A stretch of DNA of 64,000 nt from positions 10,215,822 through 10,279,821 of the forward strand of contig NC_135158.1 of NCBI RefSeq assembly GCF_050948215.1, read 5' to 3'. Made by a program: the position numbers and the translations under genes. Positions within the stretch are counted from its first letter, which is position 1. Each line of letters opens with the position of its first letter. Positions 1 to 13,000 of the stretch are shown here, one piece after another. The stretch is from Halictus rubicundus (taxonomy: Eukaryota > Arthropoda > Insecta > Hymenoptera > Halictidae). The notes under the pieces were generated by a model. The model did no database searches and was not told the DNA's origin. It worked only from the letters and a program-made list of their open reading frames with translations.

Positions 1-324
1 ACTGATTTTAGATAATGAACTACTTTCGGTAGATGAAATATTAATACTGATGATACTCAATAAGAAAATGAATACGAATGTCTCATTACCATCCCGAATA
101 TTAATTTAATTCCCTTCGCTTAATATTCAAAATGGTTTTACAAATACGCGAACATATGACAATATGGTTATAGATTCTATTAAAAATCTGGCGTAGGATT
201 AAACAACAAAAAAAAATAGGCTAAATGACCAGTAAGTGAACATTAATTTCTAATGAATGAACAGAGGCACTCCAGTGAATGACAATTACACGAACATATC
301 ATCGAATCAGCTCAAAATACAAAT

Positions 325-435
325 TGTACGTTCTACGTTCGGTCGACGCGGTCACGAGAAAACGGTACTCCTACACGATCTATGTCACAGCACGGACCCG
401 GGGATTGGACTTAGATCGAGACTTGACTGTGCTGT
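325..435 (-). repeat. Diverged repeat, inverted partner of 6328-6440
   Basis: About 100 bp matches the reverse complement of 6335-6440 with scattered differences. Shared blocks include cctacacgatct, cacagcacggaccc and ttctacgttcg. The end near 432 reads cagtcaagtctcgatct on the minus strand, similar to the CAGTGAA-ended MITE family. Confidence 0.65.
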
Positions 436-994
436 AAAACTTTAAATGCACCTGCCAGTTTCAAAAAGTTTCTCACCGATGCATTGAAATTTCAGTTCCC
501 ACGGGACAACTAAATTAATACATGCGATCAAACAATCCTCGTTTATCCGTGTTCCCCGAGTATTTCAGCGATGCCAGAAACACAGGAACAATTTCAATAC
601 AGCGTGTCGAGTATCTTTCAATTAATGCTCCACCGATATCAGCCGCGATCGTGGAAACGTAGGGAATACTTTCAATTTCGTAGCGAACGCGACGTGACCT
701 ATCGACGGCAATTCCAGGGATCGCGGGTGATTTCTTGATCGTGATGTCTGGAACGCCTTGTCCATGATTTCTGTTTCAGCTAATTAATCTTTCGCGCAAC
801 CGGTTTCTCGTGGCTCGCGTAGGTACACGCTCGCGAGAAAGAAATAAAGGAAGCAGGATCATTGTCGTCGATAATGGCGTGTCGTGCAACTAAAAATCGA
901 TCGGATTGGCTAGAGATATGTGGCTCGTAAGTTCCTATCAGCGTACGTTCTCTGCTAACCGCAAACCCAATCTGGTCTCCGTTATGAGGTTATA

Positions 995-1439
995 CAGGGT
1001 GCCCTATTACTCGTTGACCTCCTTAATCGGGTAAAACGAAGATTCAGAAATTCTTCAGAGTTCTCTATGCAAACTTAAAATCTTCTGCACCGTTTTCAAA
1101 AGACAGGAACCACATAGCGATTTTTCTGTTTGTAATAACTTCTGGAAATTTAGAATAATATTTTTAATCTCATTACTCCGTTAAATTGCGCCTACTACTT
1201 GCACAACAATCACAATAAACGCATAAAATCCAAAGTCTAATTATGATGTGTGTTTGTGAATAACGAACTGCAAGGAAATGATCTTTTCCATATTTTTATC
1301 GTTCAAAAGCTACTTTTGCGTTTAGGAATTGTAATTCTTTACGAGACTCGTATCGTTATGTGCTGGTTGTTAGAACCGTACAGGATCCTCTTTTATTTGC
1401 CATCGCAATGGACCCTTTTAGAAATAATGAGACACCCTG
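995..1439. mobile_element. CAGGGTG-ended MITE-like element
   Basis: 445 bp flanked by TA (993-994 and 1440-1441). The ends are inverted: left cagggtgccctattact, right end on the minus strand cagggtgtctcattattt. There is no coding potential. The ends resemble, but are not the same as, the 39070 hairpin family. Confidence 0.6.
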
Positions 1440-2348
1440 TACGTATGCTCGTCGTTCGAGCCGCGGTAGCTCGACTTATCGTGAGATTTCTCGAAATGGC
1501 ATGGTTTCATGAAACGAAGACTTCTGTGAATTATCCCGCCATAATGCCAGCGGGGAACTGCATTTTTCGCGTGGCCTGCAAGACACGCTTTAGCCAGCAG
1601 CCCAGTCGTTCCGGTCGCTACGATTTGTCGAATTATTAATCCTGAGTTGCAGGTGTGTTTGACCTCCCGGTCTTTAATTAGCGCTGGACGCGAGGTACAC
1701 TGCCGCTCAAAAGTATTAGAAACTTCGCCAGGCATCGGCTTATCTTTGCACGAAGATCCGGTGTTCACTGATTCAGCTATCAAAATTATAGGAAATATGT
1801 ATATTAAAACTAATACCATTAAAGTAAAACTTAAAAATGATCGCATTCACTGTACGCGACTGTACTGTACTGTAGGTTATATTAATAAACGCTAGAAAGC
1901 ATTCTAACACTTTTGAAGGGCAGTGTACGTAAGAGAATGTTCATTTTTAATAGCATCCGAATAGCACATGTTTAAATGTCCAGGTATCGATGTGATTTAT
2001 ATGTAACATGTTGTATTTGATGTTTACATTGAATTAAGGCGTCTGGTATTTATGTGATTCATTTAGAAGGCTTTTGCCGTGTAAGAAAAACAAAAGGCGC
2101 GATTGGAATGGGGAAATTGCTAGGCGTGCGGTATAATTAGTATCGGTAATTATTTGTGTAATTGTGATTGAGTTAAGAAATACCGGTCGATAGCCGCAAA
2201 ATAAGAAAGTGAAGTTAAAGAACTGTGGTTAAATAGAAATGAAAGAAACCGATGAGTGAACGGCTATGTTGCGAAGGTTGGGGCTTGCGGTGACGGAACT
2301 AGACAACAGCTAATGCGAAAAGTTCGTTTCAATAGAACTGGCATATAT

Positions 2349-2349
<1 letters not shown>

Positions 2350-2399
<50 letters not shown>
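2350..2399. repeat. TA dinucleotide microsatellite
   Basis: About 25 uninterrupted TA units inside a Cad99C intron. Confidence 0.95.
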
Positions 2400-2403
<4 letters not shown>

Positions 2404-3539
2404 CGATATACTCGTGGCCTGGATAGAAAAAGTTTGAGGGAGATGTTCAAACAGTATTGATGATCTCAGATTTTTCGTTTAAGGTGAAACTTTTTTACCA
2501 GAACCCTAATTTACCGGTAGCATTTCATATTTTTTTCCAACTAAAGTAAAGGCGATTTGATCGAGCAAATTATTTCAATTGACTGTCGTGTGAACAAATA
2601 AGTCGGTCACCCGTATGCGACACGGCAGTGTAGAATATTTGAAGAGTTGAAAAATTTAATTTTAGAAAAGTGCTTGAGCAAGACTTCCGGTAAGAGAAAC
2701 GTTAATGCAGTCGGACTGCCACGAAGGTCTCATTCATTTAAATGGAAAGATAACATTTGTATGCTTTAATTAAAATGCGATTAGCCATTATTTTCTAGTT
2801 ATGTTAAACTCCTATTAGCGTGGCTAGATATTGCACCAGTTACTAAACCTGTGTATTCGTTCCCAACTATTTGTTCACCGTTTGCAAACATCGCGAATTG
2901 CAAACATTGTAATTACAGTGTAAAAGAATAATTGCACAGTAAGTTTATCAGCAAATACTTTGTCAGTAACATTTTTTCAGTCATTGGACCTTCAACTTTG
3001 AATACTATGTGACAATTACAAAATAACAACAGAATACCTATTCAAGATACCAAAAAAAAAAGAAAAATTTCTATGCGCATTTTTGGATCTTCGATAACAC
3101 ATTGAGCACCATTCCTCTAGTTACGTTTATTTATGCGCCTTTCATTAATTTTAAAGCTTAACGAGCGATTTCGAATATTGGATAACAAATTATAACACTT
3201 GACCGGTATTATAACTGTTCAGGGCTTGCAGAGTTTTCGCATTACTTCTCATTGTATCGCATAATAACGCCATTAATAATGTGTATGCGTTCTAATGACG
3301 AGGGAATGATGACATTAATCTTATGTAATCGCTTTAATAAGCGACATCGTTGCAACGGAACCAAATGACGAAAATATGAGAAATACAATGGACCAAAATT
3401 AATACCTGTAAAAAATAATAGGTACTAAATTTATTTAATAAATCTCGTCTAATGGTCGTCAAGTTTTTAACATTATTACATATTGTACGGGAGATGAAGT
3501 GACTTAGCGGAGTGGGGGTGGGCCGTATCACAGAGCCGT

Positions 3540-3680
3540 AGATGGCCACGTAGCTGCGACAATGCTTGTGACAAATACATGCAGCGTTGCCCGCAGGGGC
3601 GTGGCTTCGTGCCCGCCGTTCTGTGTATGCCCAGGGCAAGGAAATCGCTGCCCGTACGGGCAGACGCCGAACAGCTCCGA
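3540..3680 (+). repeat. GC-rich repeat copy 1
   Basis: Shares several blocks with 17273-17428: gcaggggcgtggcttcg, ttctgtgtatgccc and the palindrome ctgcccgtacgggcag. It lies about 110 bp before the first Cad99C exon in the window. Family unknown. Confidence 0.75.
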
Positions 3681-3791
3681 ATCGAACAGATTGTGCTCAA
3701 AATGCTCACCACTAATCTGACTCGGTGTTACAATAGGGCGTGAGGCTTGAACGAGAAACACGGACTGAGGAATGGGTTTGCTTTGTTTCAG

Positions 3792-4055
3792 CTGACGCCG
3801 GTCGGTTCCACTATCTTCAAAAACATCGACGCTGAAGATGCCGATGCCGGCGTGAACGGCATCGTCGAGTACTCGATCGCCCCTGGAGACGGGACTGGGA
3901 TTGGCAACAATGACGGAGTCGGTCGAAATAGAATTACAACCGCCGATGGATACGGTTATTTCAGCATCAACTTGCCTCATCAAGGCCAAGTTACTGTTAA
4001 CCGAACCCTCGACTTCGAGAGAACGCAGCGATACCTCGTCACCATTTTGGCTTCG
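3792..4055 (+). CDS. Cad99C: Cad99C exon (EC2, most of the repeat)
   Basis: 88 codons, phase 0 at both ends, with acceptor tttgtttcag and donor gtgagt. It encodes most of EC2, starting at LTPVGSTIFKNIDAEDADAG and ending RTQRYLVTILAS. The order matches PCDH15 EC2, which also has LTP followed by TIF at this place. The LDFERTQRY segment is the usual cadherin LDRE/LDYE strand. The next exon completes EC2. This is the first Cad99C exon in the window. Confidence 0.9.
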
Positions 4056-7000
4056 GTGAGTCCCAGTCGCTTTGAATATCACCAGAAACTCTGTTCATTT
4101 CAGACAGCCTTCCATAGTAATTTAGCATTGCATCCCCGAATCTTAACAAGCAATATCTTCGTAGATATCTTAGTCGCTCGAACATTAAACCTCTAAAATA
4201 CGTAGAAATCCATTGAAAATGTATTTTCCCTTTTAATGGTTTTAATGAGTCGAAAATAATGTAACAATATTCAGATTGGAGAACTGTATACTTTAGAAAA
4301 CTAGGGTAAGGAACCCAATTACTGTGGGGCTGCCAATTACTGTGCTTATATTAATTATACTTATTTTTAAAGCATAGCGAATATTAAAAAAGAGATATAT
4401 AACATACATATTAACTGATTTTAATGAAAAAAATTCAATATCTCTTCTTTAATATTCATTATGCTTTTAAAATAAGTATAATTAATATAAGCACAGTAAT
4501 TGGCACCCCCACTTATTCAAGAGTTCTAAGATCGGCTGTTTTACTTGCAATATAAGGAAACCATGACTCGTGGACGTTGCAAGAACGCTTTAATTATGCT
4601 TTCAGCGAAAGAAACGTTTTACTTCAACCTACTTCATCATTGAACTGCGGATTTTACGTGTGCGTGGTTAACCCCGTTGTCTATGATTTCACCATTAAGC
4701 AATTTATTGCAGTTTAACGAGGTTTTAGAAATAAGATGAAAAAATGTTTATTCGATTGCTGTCACTGTTAGATAGCGCATGAAAATTTATAGTCTGTCCA
4801 TTCTATCCACCACTTTCATGCTGTCAGGCTTTTTAAAAAGAAAAGCTTTTTAATTAGAAATGCTTTTTCAAAGTCAACATGGATGCTGTTTCCTGGTCAG
4901 TTATTATGTCTTCTGCACGGACGACAAATTTATTTCAAACGATCAAACGCACTATAATATCTTTAGAGTCTTAAGTAGTTGAGCATTGAGTAATGCGACG
5001 TTTGCTATACAGCATTCTAAGTGAACATCATCGTTTTCGTATAGAGGTCAGTTATATCGAAGCCTGACTATCTACGAAAATAAACGAAGGCATAACTTAT
5101 GGCCTGACAAAGCAGCGAAGAATAACTATTAGTTATCGTTGAACCGATGAAAAATCCACACTATTTTACTATGACCTGGACTATCCTGATATCATTATCA
5201 CGATCGCACAATTTATCACTCTTCTGACGGCGATTACGCTTAACGGTACCCATGCATATTGAACTTGCGCCATTCAAAAGTTGTCTTCGTCTTGTAAATT
5301 CTAACCCAGCACTGTGTATACCAAAGAAGTCGTGATGTACAGCGAAAGAGATACTCCTTAGCGATCGTAAGTCAGTAAATGCATAAGCTGTCCCTGAAAA
5401 AGTTTTAATTTATGCATTTAAAATAATTACAGCGTCCTCTAAACAGGTAAATGCCTTAAAGCAAAGTTTACGGTTGTAATGTATTTATTTTCTGCAATAA
5501 TAACATAATTCAATCATAAAACTATATTTAAAAACGATTTGCACATATTGACTCAACTGTAACGGTTTTCACGCGCGTTTATTCAAACATTTATCCATTT
5601 ATTTATGTAGAAAGTAATTCACACAATTTTATAAAGCTGCATACTAAATTTTGTATTCAATGCTTCTTTGATCAAATGGTTTAACTCCATTAATTAATTT
5701 TACAAACGAACTCTGAACGACACGAGTGTACTGTTACATTTATACCAACCGAAAAACGATTAAGTGTCATGGAAAATTAATTTGCGAAATTACTAAAACA
5801 TTTATTTGCGTAAAATTTTACTTTCGAGGAAACAAATATTGAAGAGCACGTTATGGATGGGCTGTTTCAAACCGTATCGATTCTCCATTAAAGATTCGAG
5901 TGAAAATATATATGCGACGGTTTCGAAATTCTCTAAGCTTTATTTGCTATCATCGCTCAGTATCGTGCTTTCGCGCGAACAATTCTGGAAATGTTTAAAA
6001 GCGTACAGAACAAATTTCAGTATGGATTCCATCTAGCTTCATAAAAGGTCTCACGATTCCGAGCAGTCACATTATATGCAAATACGTCGCGTCGTCCGAC
6101 CTGGATAAGAATGGCTGGTCGCGATCCACCGTTTTATCCGGCCGTATTTTCCGCCCTCACCTTAGCTAGATACTATTTGTCCATGGAAATCTGGCTGACA
6201 TCCAATCGGTTCGTAAACTGATCCATTTTTCCTGTGCTTGTATTTTATGTATGCGTCTGCCGCGTATCTGCATGCGATACTGTGTACGCGACGTTTCGAG
6301 TCGTTCGTACTGTACTTTTGGTTAGTACAGTGAAGTCTTGATCTAAGCTCAATCCTCGGGTCCGTGCTGTGACGTAGATCGTGTAGGACTACTATTTTCT
6401 TGTGGCCGTATCGACCGCGTCGAACGTAGAAAAGGAAAACACGGACCTCGTTGCCAAAGACGCATTACATACCGTCAATTAAGGGCCCGGTCTTCGTAGA
6501 TCCGCGATAAGGTAGAGTGACTACATTACCGTCAAAAAATGGTTTTACGCGCCTCAAGCTTTAAAGAGAAATTTTATAATTGATTAAATTTTTGAAGAGC
6601 AATTTTATAATTGATTATTTCTCATTTCTCGAGAAATTTCAGTATTCCTCGAGAAATTTAAATCTAGGAAAATTCTTATGAATCTCATTTATTTTATAAC
6701 ATATAAATTCTTAAATTCTCTTAAATTCTTATTTAAAACTTTAGAAAAACTGAATGCTGAATTGAGTAATGAGTTTCTTGTTGTTATTAAAGAAGAAATA
6801 TCTAACAGAAGAGACAAGATTGTTGTATCCCTTATAAAATATCTGCATAATCCAGAATCTCTGAAAAAAGATTCAGAAGATACATTTTTTTATTTAACAT
6901 CTAAGGCAGTCTTTTTGGAAAATATGACAATGATTCTTATGAAAATAGTGAAAAACTTTCACATTCTCAGAGTGAGGAACTATCGCTGGAAAAACAGTTA

Positions 7001-10000
7001 GAATTAGAAATTGCAGATAGCAATAAATAGCAATAAATTTTCTTTATTTAGAAAATAAATTCCGAACTCTAACAAAGGAATTCCAAATTTTTGAGTCCAC
7101 TGAAAAAAGGACACCCAATCTTCAGCAACTTTTGGATGTTCTGTATACGATAAAGTCAATATCCATACAAAATGAAAGAAATTTTTCTACGGCTACAGAT
7201 TTTGTTACAAAAAAAAGAAGTAGATTGTGTGATTCTACATTAGACGCAATATGCTTCTTAAGAAGTCATTTCAAAACAAAAGCGTAATGTTTCACTTTAT
7301 AAAAGTTTCCCAATATATAATAATTCCCAATCTATATCTCGAGAATTCTCGAGAATTATCGAGAAATATAGTCTTATTTCTCATTTCTCGAGAAATAAAA
7401 ATTGTTGAGAAATCAGGAACACTAAGTGCGCGCTGGTCAGGAGCTACCGAGATTATGCAGATATTTGGTAATATAAGCGTTAGAAGTAGGCCAAAAATTG
7501 ACGATGTGCATGCCTCGGAATCCAAGCATTTTTACGCCATTGGATGGGTTTTCTGGATGAAATCGAGAGCAGCGCGCACTAGAAAATATCTCCAGCTACA
7601 AATTGAGCTATATTTTGTCTTGGTTCTCTGCGAAATAAAGCCCAAAACTTGAAGCACGTTTCTGGCGTTAGAATTCATAATATCGATAATACAGAGCAAA
7701 AAATGTGACAAGTTTAGTCACAGACTTAAGACCCGTCGGATCAAGACCAAGACGGATCTTAAGAAGTAAATAAGACGAAATTATTAATTAAAAAGTCAGG
7801 TGACTATCCCGGGCCCTTAAACCACTAAATACAGTTCAAATTATATCGCGTTTAGTGTCATTTTGTCCAATTATTGTCTAAATCAAAGTCTGCAAAGCGT
7901 TACAGAAGTTTATTACAGATTGTCAATTGGGTGTACAGTTACGTCCCTGCGTCGAGCAATTTAATTGGCAAAACATGGCGAATTGGACAAAAATTGTGTC
8001 GACGCGATACGAATGTAACGTGTCCATTGTGAACTCAAAAACCTGTTATTAAGTGTTAACACGCTTTGCCCAGCAACCGTAGAAATTCCGCAAAATCAAT
8101 ATCAATGTACCAGGCACGGTTTTAGAGGCGCCACCGAAAATTTCGAAGCTGTGATTTTCAATCAATTCTGCCCTGCTAAATTTGTTTGTGATTAATAAAT
8201 TGCTGAAACATTAAGTATGGCACGACTAAATGCTCTCAATTTGATATAAAATGGAGAAAATCATGTAATGTTGAAATGTTCTACGTTGGAGGAAATGTAA
8301 AATGCTTTTAGTGCGCAGTAGGTATAGTATTAAGTTCGTCATTAAACAATTCTTCTGCCTGTGATTTAAATCACGCGATCACGCCATTTTTCAACCCTTC
8401 GTCAGTTTGAGAGCTGAGCAATGCCAGCCATCGTTTGAAATTCAGAACTAGGTGATAATCGCCGGGTGCGAGGTCAGGGTTTTAGGGCGGGTTGCTAAAA
8501 ATTTCGCAGCAAAATTACTGCAACTCTTGAACCGCTATCAAGTGGTGTGAATTGCGGGCGTAGAATTTTTCAAAGCGCAGTTTAGGAATCCGTGAAACGG
8601 TAAAAAGAAATGGTGCTGAGTTCGATATATTATTACAAAAAACATTACAGCTATATTAAATTGATTTGCGTGTACTAGATTCTGATTATACTCTGTAGTT
8701 TTATCTTTAATTTAAAAACATGTGTCGGATTTATTAAGACAGAATTTAAGAAATTTAACTCGCCAGGAAAGTTAATAGGATAGACGAATGTGTCGGAGAT
8801 AAACATTTCGCTGTTTGATAGTTTGCGACTAACATAGAGTAAACGCTAAAGTGAATGCGGAAGTTTATGCATTGTCGCGTTTTACAACATCACGCACGGG
8901 CAGCGTACGCATAATTTATAGAGAAATTTTTATAGCGGATAAAATGATCCGCTGTACATACATTTTCGATCTGGGTCAAATTGACCTGAACATTTTACGG
9001 TGGTTTGATCGTAGACTTTTAATGACACAATAAAATATTCGTCACAGGCGACAAGCGTGTTAGGTCCACACTGCGGATGTTATGCATAAATAGCGTGGGC
9101 GGTTATTTAAAATTCACTATCGCGATAGATTTAACGAAGTTTTTTCCAGACTTTTCCAATGAACATCCAATAATTCGCCATCCAATGGTTTGCATAGCAG
9201 ATAGTGCGGCGCAAGTGGCCATGACTAGGCGTTATAAAAGCTATTTTAAAATACAGATTACTAGCAACGGTAATTAGTCACGGTCCGTCACCGATGGTGC
9301 AGCAGGACATTGGGCAATTTGCCTACACTTTAAACTTATAATCCTGATTCTTTCTTTGCTTCGAAAATCGCGATAGTGATTTATACAAGAACAATAACAC
9401 TTTACTGACGAAAAAGATGTGCTGAATTTTGGAGTATTTCCTCTAATTTTAGCCGGGAAAAGAAAGCTAATTGCTCGTTAGCGGATCAAATAATCGTTCG
9501 TTTGTCGTAAACGTTGTTTCCATGTACGGCCATTCATGATGTTTAAACAGCGTGCGTTTCCTTCGTAACGTCGTCGTTTCGTTACAAAGCCGAGCGGCCG
9601 ACCACGTGACGAATATTCCGTTCGACTAATTTCAGGTTTGACGTCATAAAGTGTTTTCTGTGGACAGGAGGTGAAATGACCCGGAGAATTGAAAATTATA
9701 CATTTCGTTGCACGATGTCGTTAAGCGGCGTTATTAAAAGGTACCGTTCGCCAGTGGTTGTAACTGCCGTTGCCTCTGTTTCATTTTGATTAGATCGTTT
9801 AGCTGCGTCTCGTTGAACGTATTATTCTCGAAACACGGGCGCGCGTGTGCGCGACTCTTCGATTTGATAGCGGATTGCATGAAGGAAGCTGCGTCAGGAA
9901 AACGGTCACCGTTCAATTAGTGTAGGACGAGGCAGCAAGAAAGGACTGCATGAGTCATCGGGACGAGTCACTGATCCTTGTAGTATTGCGTATTCGTGTT

Positions 10001-13000
10001 AACATATCGGTTTGGCTTATCGCTTTGCGCCTCTTTCGCTATTCCAAGCGCTTCTCGGTTTAATATTATCCACGGGTCGGAATGTACGCCGATCTATTGG
10101 TCAATTATAAATTAGTTTTACGGTCGTCCACGACTGAAATCATTTTCAGAAATCATTCCAACACAGGGAAATAATTGAGGACTCGAGTAGGTACAATTTT
10201 AACGAGATAGACAAACTAAATCAATTTAAGGATGTCGAAGCATTCATTTCAGCTTATTAAAGTAATTTGAGGAAGAAAGGAATTTCTGCAAACAATTTTT
10301 GTTTTGCATAGAAATTCGCAATCCAGTGATAGTAACTTTGTCCATGAGCTAACGAGTTATCTCGAGTTATTATATATACTGTATTACTGTATTACTGTAC
10401 ACTGTATATATACTTATAGTAACTTCTTTTGACCTTATTATTTAAGAGGAAATTATTGTACCTCTTTCAGGACCATTAAGTATTTTGTTCAAGGAATACC
10501 TAATCTCGAGCGCTACGACCGAAAAGGGTTAAAAAAATATTTTTCCGAGGTCCTATTTCGAAGTTATTGTAACGCGAAATGCATACTTATGGAAAAGTGG
10601 AATAGAAATGATAGTGATTCTATTCAAGTAAAAAAGATCATGTGATTTCGGTGACAGCTCGGTTTTCCGTTTCATTCGGACAATTTCGAAGAGTTCCATA
10701 TTCATGCATTTAAATTGCATTTAAATAATAGAGGAGCCCGTTGCATATTGAAAATTGCTTGAAAAAGCAGTGCCTCCCGAAGCGTTATTTGGATTAGGGT
10801 ACCGTCTAATTATGGAGTTCGCGTTTCACGGTATCGGTAGCATCGAGGTGAATCGGGTGATATTTGAGTTTTTGCATCTGGCCGTCTCGATACGCAGAGG
10901 TTCGGCACGCGTGGCAAGATTAGCAGGCCCCGATTAGGGTCAGCGCATGTAGATATTTGCATATCGCTTCCTACATGCCAACATTGTTCATTCCGCGTCT
11001 GAATAGACTATCGTGAATGCCGATTCACAAATTCTTTCGTCGTCGTATCGCTGGTAGCCGCTGGAATATATTTATTAACACGTCCTGTACGTGATGGAGA
11101 TTACGTTGACTCGAGACTTTCATTTACGACCATATTCGGCGGATCAGTCTAGTCTCCGCTATGCGGTAGCATAATTCATGTTGTGCTCGTACACGTTCAG
11201 TTTCACTCAAATTATTATCGTCCGATTCTTTTTATACTCTCAATTATGATCTTAACGCAAAATAAAAATTCTCTGAAATTCTTTTTCGCGGCTTTATGAT
11301 CGTTGAAGTATATCAATGTTTAGCAAAAGTCGAAACGCTCGAACATTTCTGCCCAGCGCGTAAAATCAATAGGATTACGCGTGTCCGCGTCGGCAACTGT
11401 GCAAGAGCAGCGATCTAACGCTGTACATGCATACGTAGAGCGTGTATGTGAACCGCTGCCTTGAATTCTATGTCATTAACATCTAGTCAGAGCTGAATTA
11501 ATTAACTCGTTCCGTAATAGCCGATTCGTCGCTGGCAACAAGGATGCAGTGCCGTGTCGTTCACTCCCCGGAGCGATGATGTTAATAGGATCTGTATCGA
11601 TTAGGATCGGCTGCCAATCGATGGCTGTCTTGTAAATGTCACCGTCCGCGGGCCCGTGGGCTCGAGGCGACAAACAAAGAAACTCGCCACCGCGACCAGA
11701 TAACTGCGAATAGGATAAGCCACGGTGGGCTGCGAATATGGCACGACTTATATGCACCGGTGCATATGCACATGCAACCGGTAAGGTAGGATAGCCGGCT
11801 CGCGCGGCATTAGTCACCGTTCGACTCGCGGCAACGTAACGCGAACACGAAATTTCGTTTTCGTTTCGGACGTGGCGGATATCCAGAGCGATATCCTCGC
11901 GCGATATCTCGAGCGTCGGGCCGTCGCGCGAGAACATGATCGCGTGACGACACACGCGGCGAAAAAGTTGTAGATCCGCGCGAAAAAAACGTATCGAAAC
12001 TCTGCTCGAGCAGACCCAGTGGAAGTGTTATAAACGTGATACTGTGTTACGTGATTCTTGTTTGCCCGTGGACATTGTCGCTGCGAACGAATCGTGGATC
12101 TATAACGGGCAACTTAATATGCGGACACATTGTTCCGTCGTGGACAGTGCCGGCCACAAAAGATCCTTACGTAAAGAATGATTCAGTTGGTTCTCATTCG
12201 CGCGGGCTTTATATTGTAAATGTTGATTTATTTTAAGCGCTTTTGTTCCGACACTCGAATAGAAAGTCGGTACGAGGTCTGGTGGATTTTCTGTGGTATT
12301 TAGGCTCGTAGCTGGTTGATATAGTACAACATTTTGGGGAGGCTCCATTTCAAATTCTCTGCTATCCCCTTTTGGCAAAATTATTTGACGCTGTTTGCGA
12401 TCGTAGAAAATTCAAAGGAGCTTAAATTCTTCTACACTCTTCAACCCTCGAAAAGAAACTTCGAAAAAATGATATAATGTATTCTGTTCTGGTTATATCT
12501 GTTGCTATTTGTTAACCTATTGGTGACATTGTTTCAAGCTGTTTCTTACCGTAGGAGCCTTAAGAAATGATACGAAATCTAAAAATCTGATGACTAATTT
12601 ATTTATTTATTTATTTATTTATTTATTGCTTTAAACCAAGTGGTTTATATAGCAAGTACAGTATTATTACATTTGGCTTACATCAAATAGGTTTACATTG
12701 TTTCTAAATTCTAATGGAACATTGTTTAAGGAAATTATAAATTATTTTCAGACCTTTTATATCAGGTTTACATGAGAAGGAACTAATACAAAGAGGGAAA
12801 CAGTACTTGCCTTTGAGGAGCTTTGTTTCCAATGTATTACGTTCGTTTTCATAGTCTGGGCATTGCCATATGACATGATTTAGGTTTTGGAGTTCTGCTC
12901 CGCATTGGCAAGCACTGTTAGCTATAAAGTTAACCCTTGCCAATGAACCGTTTAAATTATAGTGATTGATGACTAATGTATTTTATTTTTATATTTGTCC

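Larger units (their letters stand above)
1..3791. other. Intron of Cad99C, 5' part cut by the window edge
   Basis: No coding exon was recognised here. The first exon found downstream begins inside cadherin repeat EC2 in phase 0, so signal peptide, EC1 and the start of EC2 must lie before position 1 and this stretch is intronic. It holds a CAGGGTG-ended element (995-1439), a TA microsatellite (about 2350-2400), one arm of a diverged inverted repeat (about 325-435) and a GC-rich repeat (about 3540-3680) just upstream of the first exon. Confidence 0.75.

Noticed and set aside
1418..1846. 142-codon minus-strand open frame
   Set aside because: Overlaps an unrelated plus-strand frame and a MITE end; no recognisable protein.
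3528..4082. 184-codon minus-strand open frame over the first Cad99C exon
   Set aside because: It is the antisense shadow of a clear cadherin exon and the GC-rich repeat; no family features.
11476..11955. 159-codon minus-strand open frame in a GC-rich block
   Set aside because: No domain, signal or splice context; long frames are expected in GC-rich DNA poor in stop codons. The block may be regulatory but nothing shows it.
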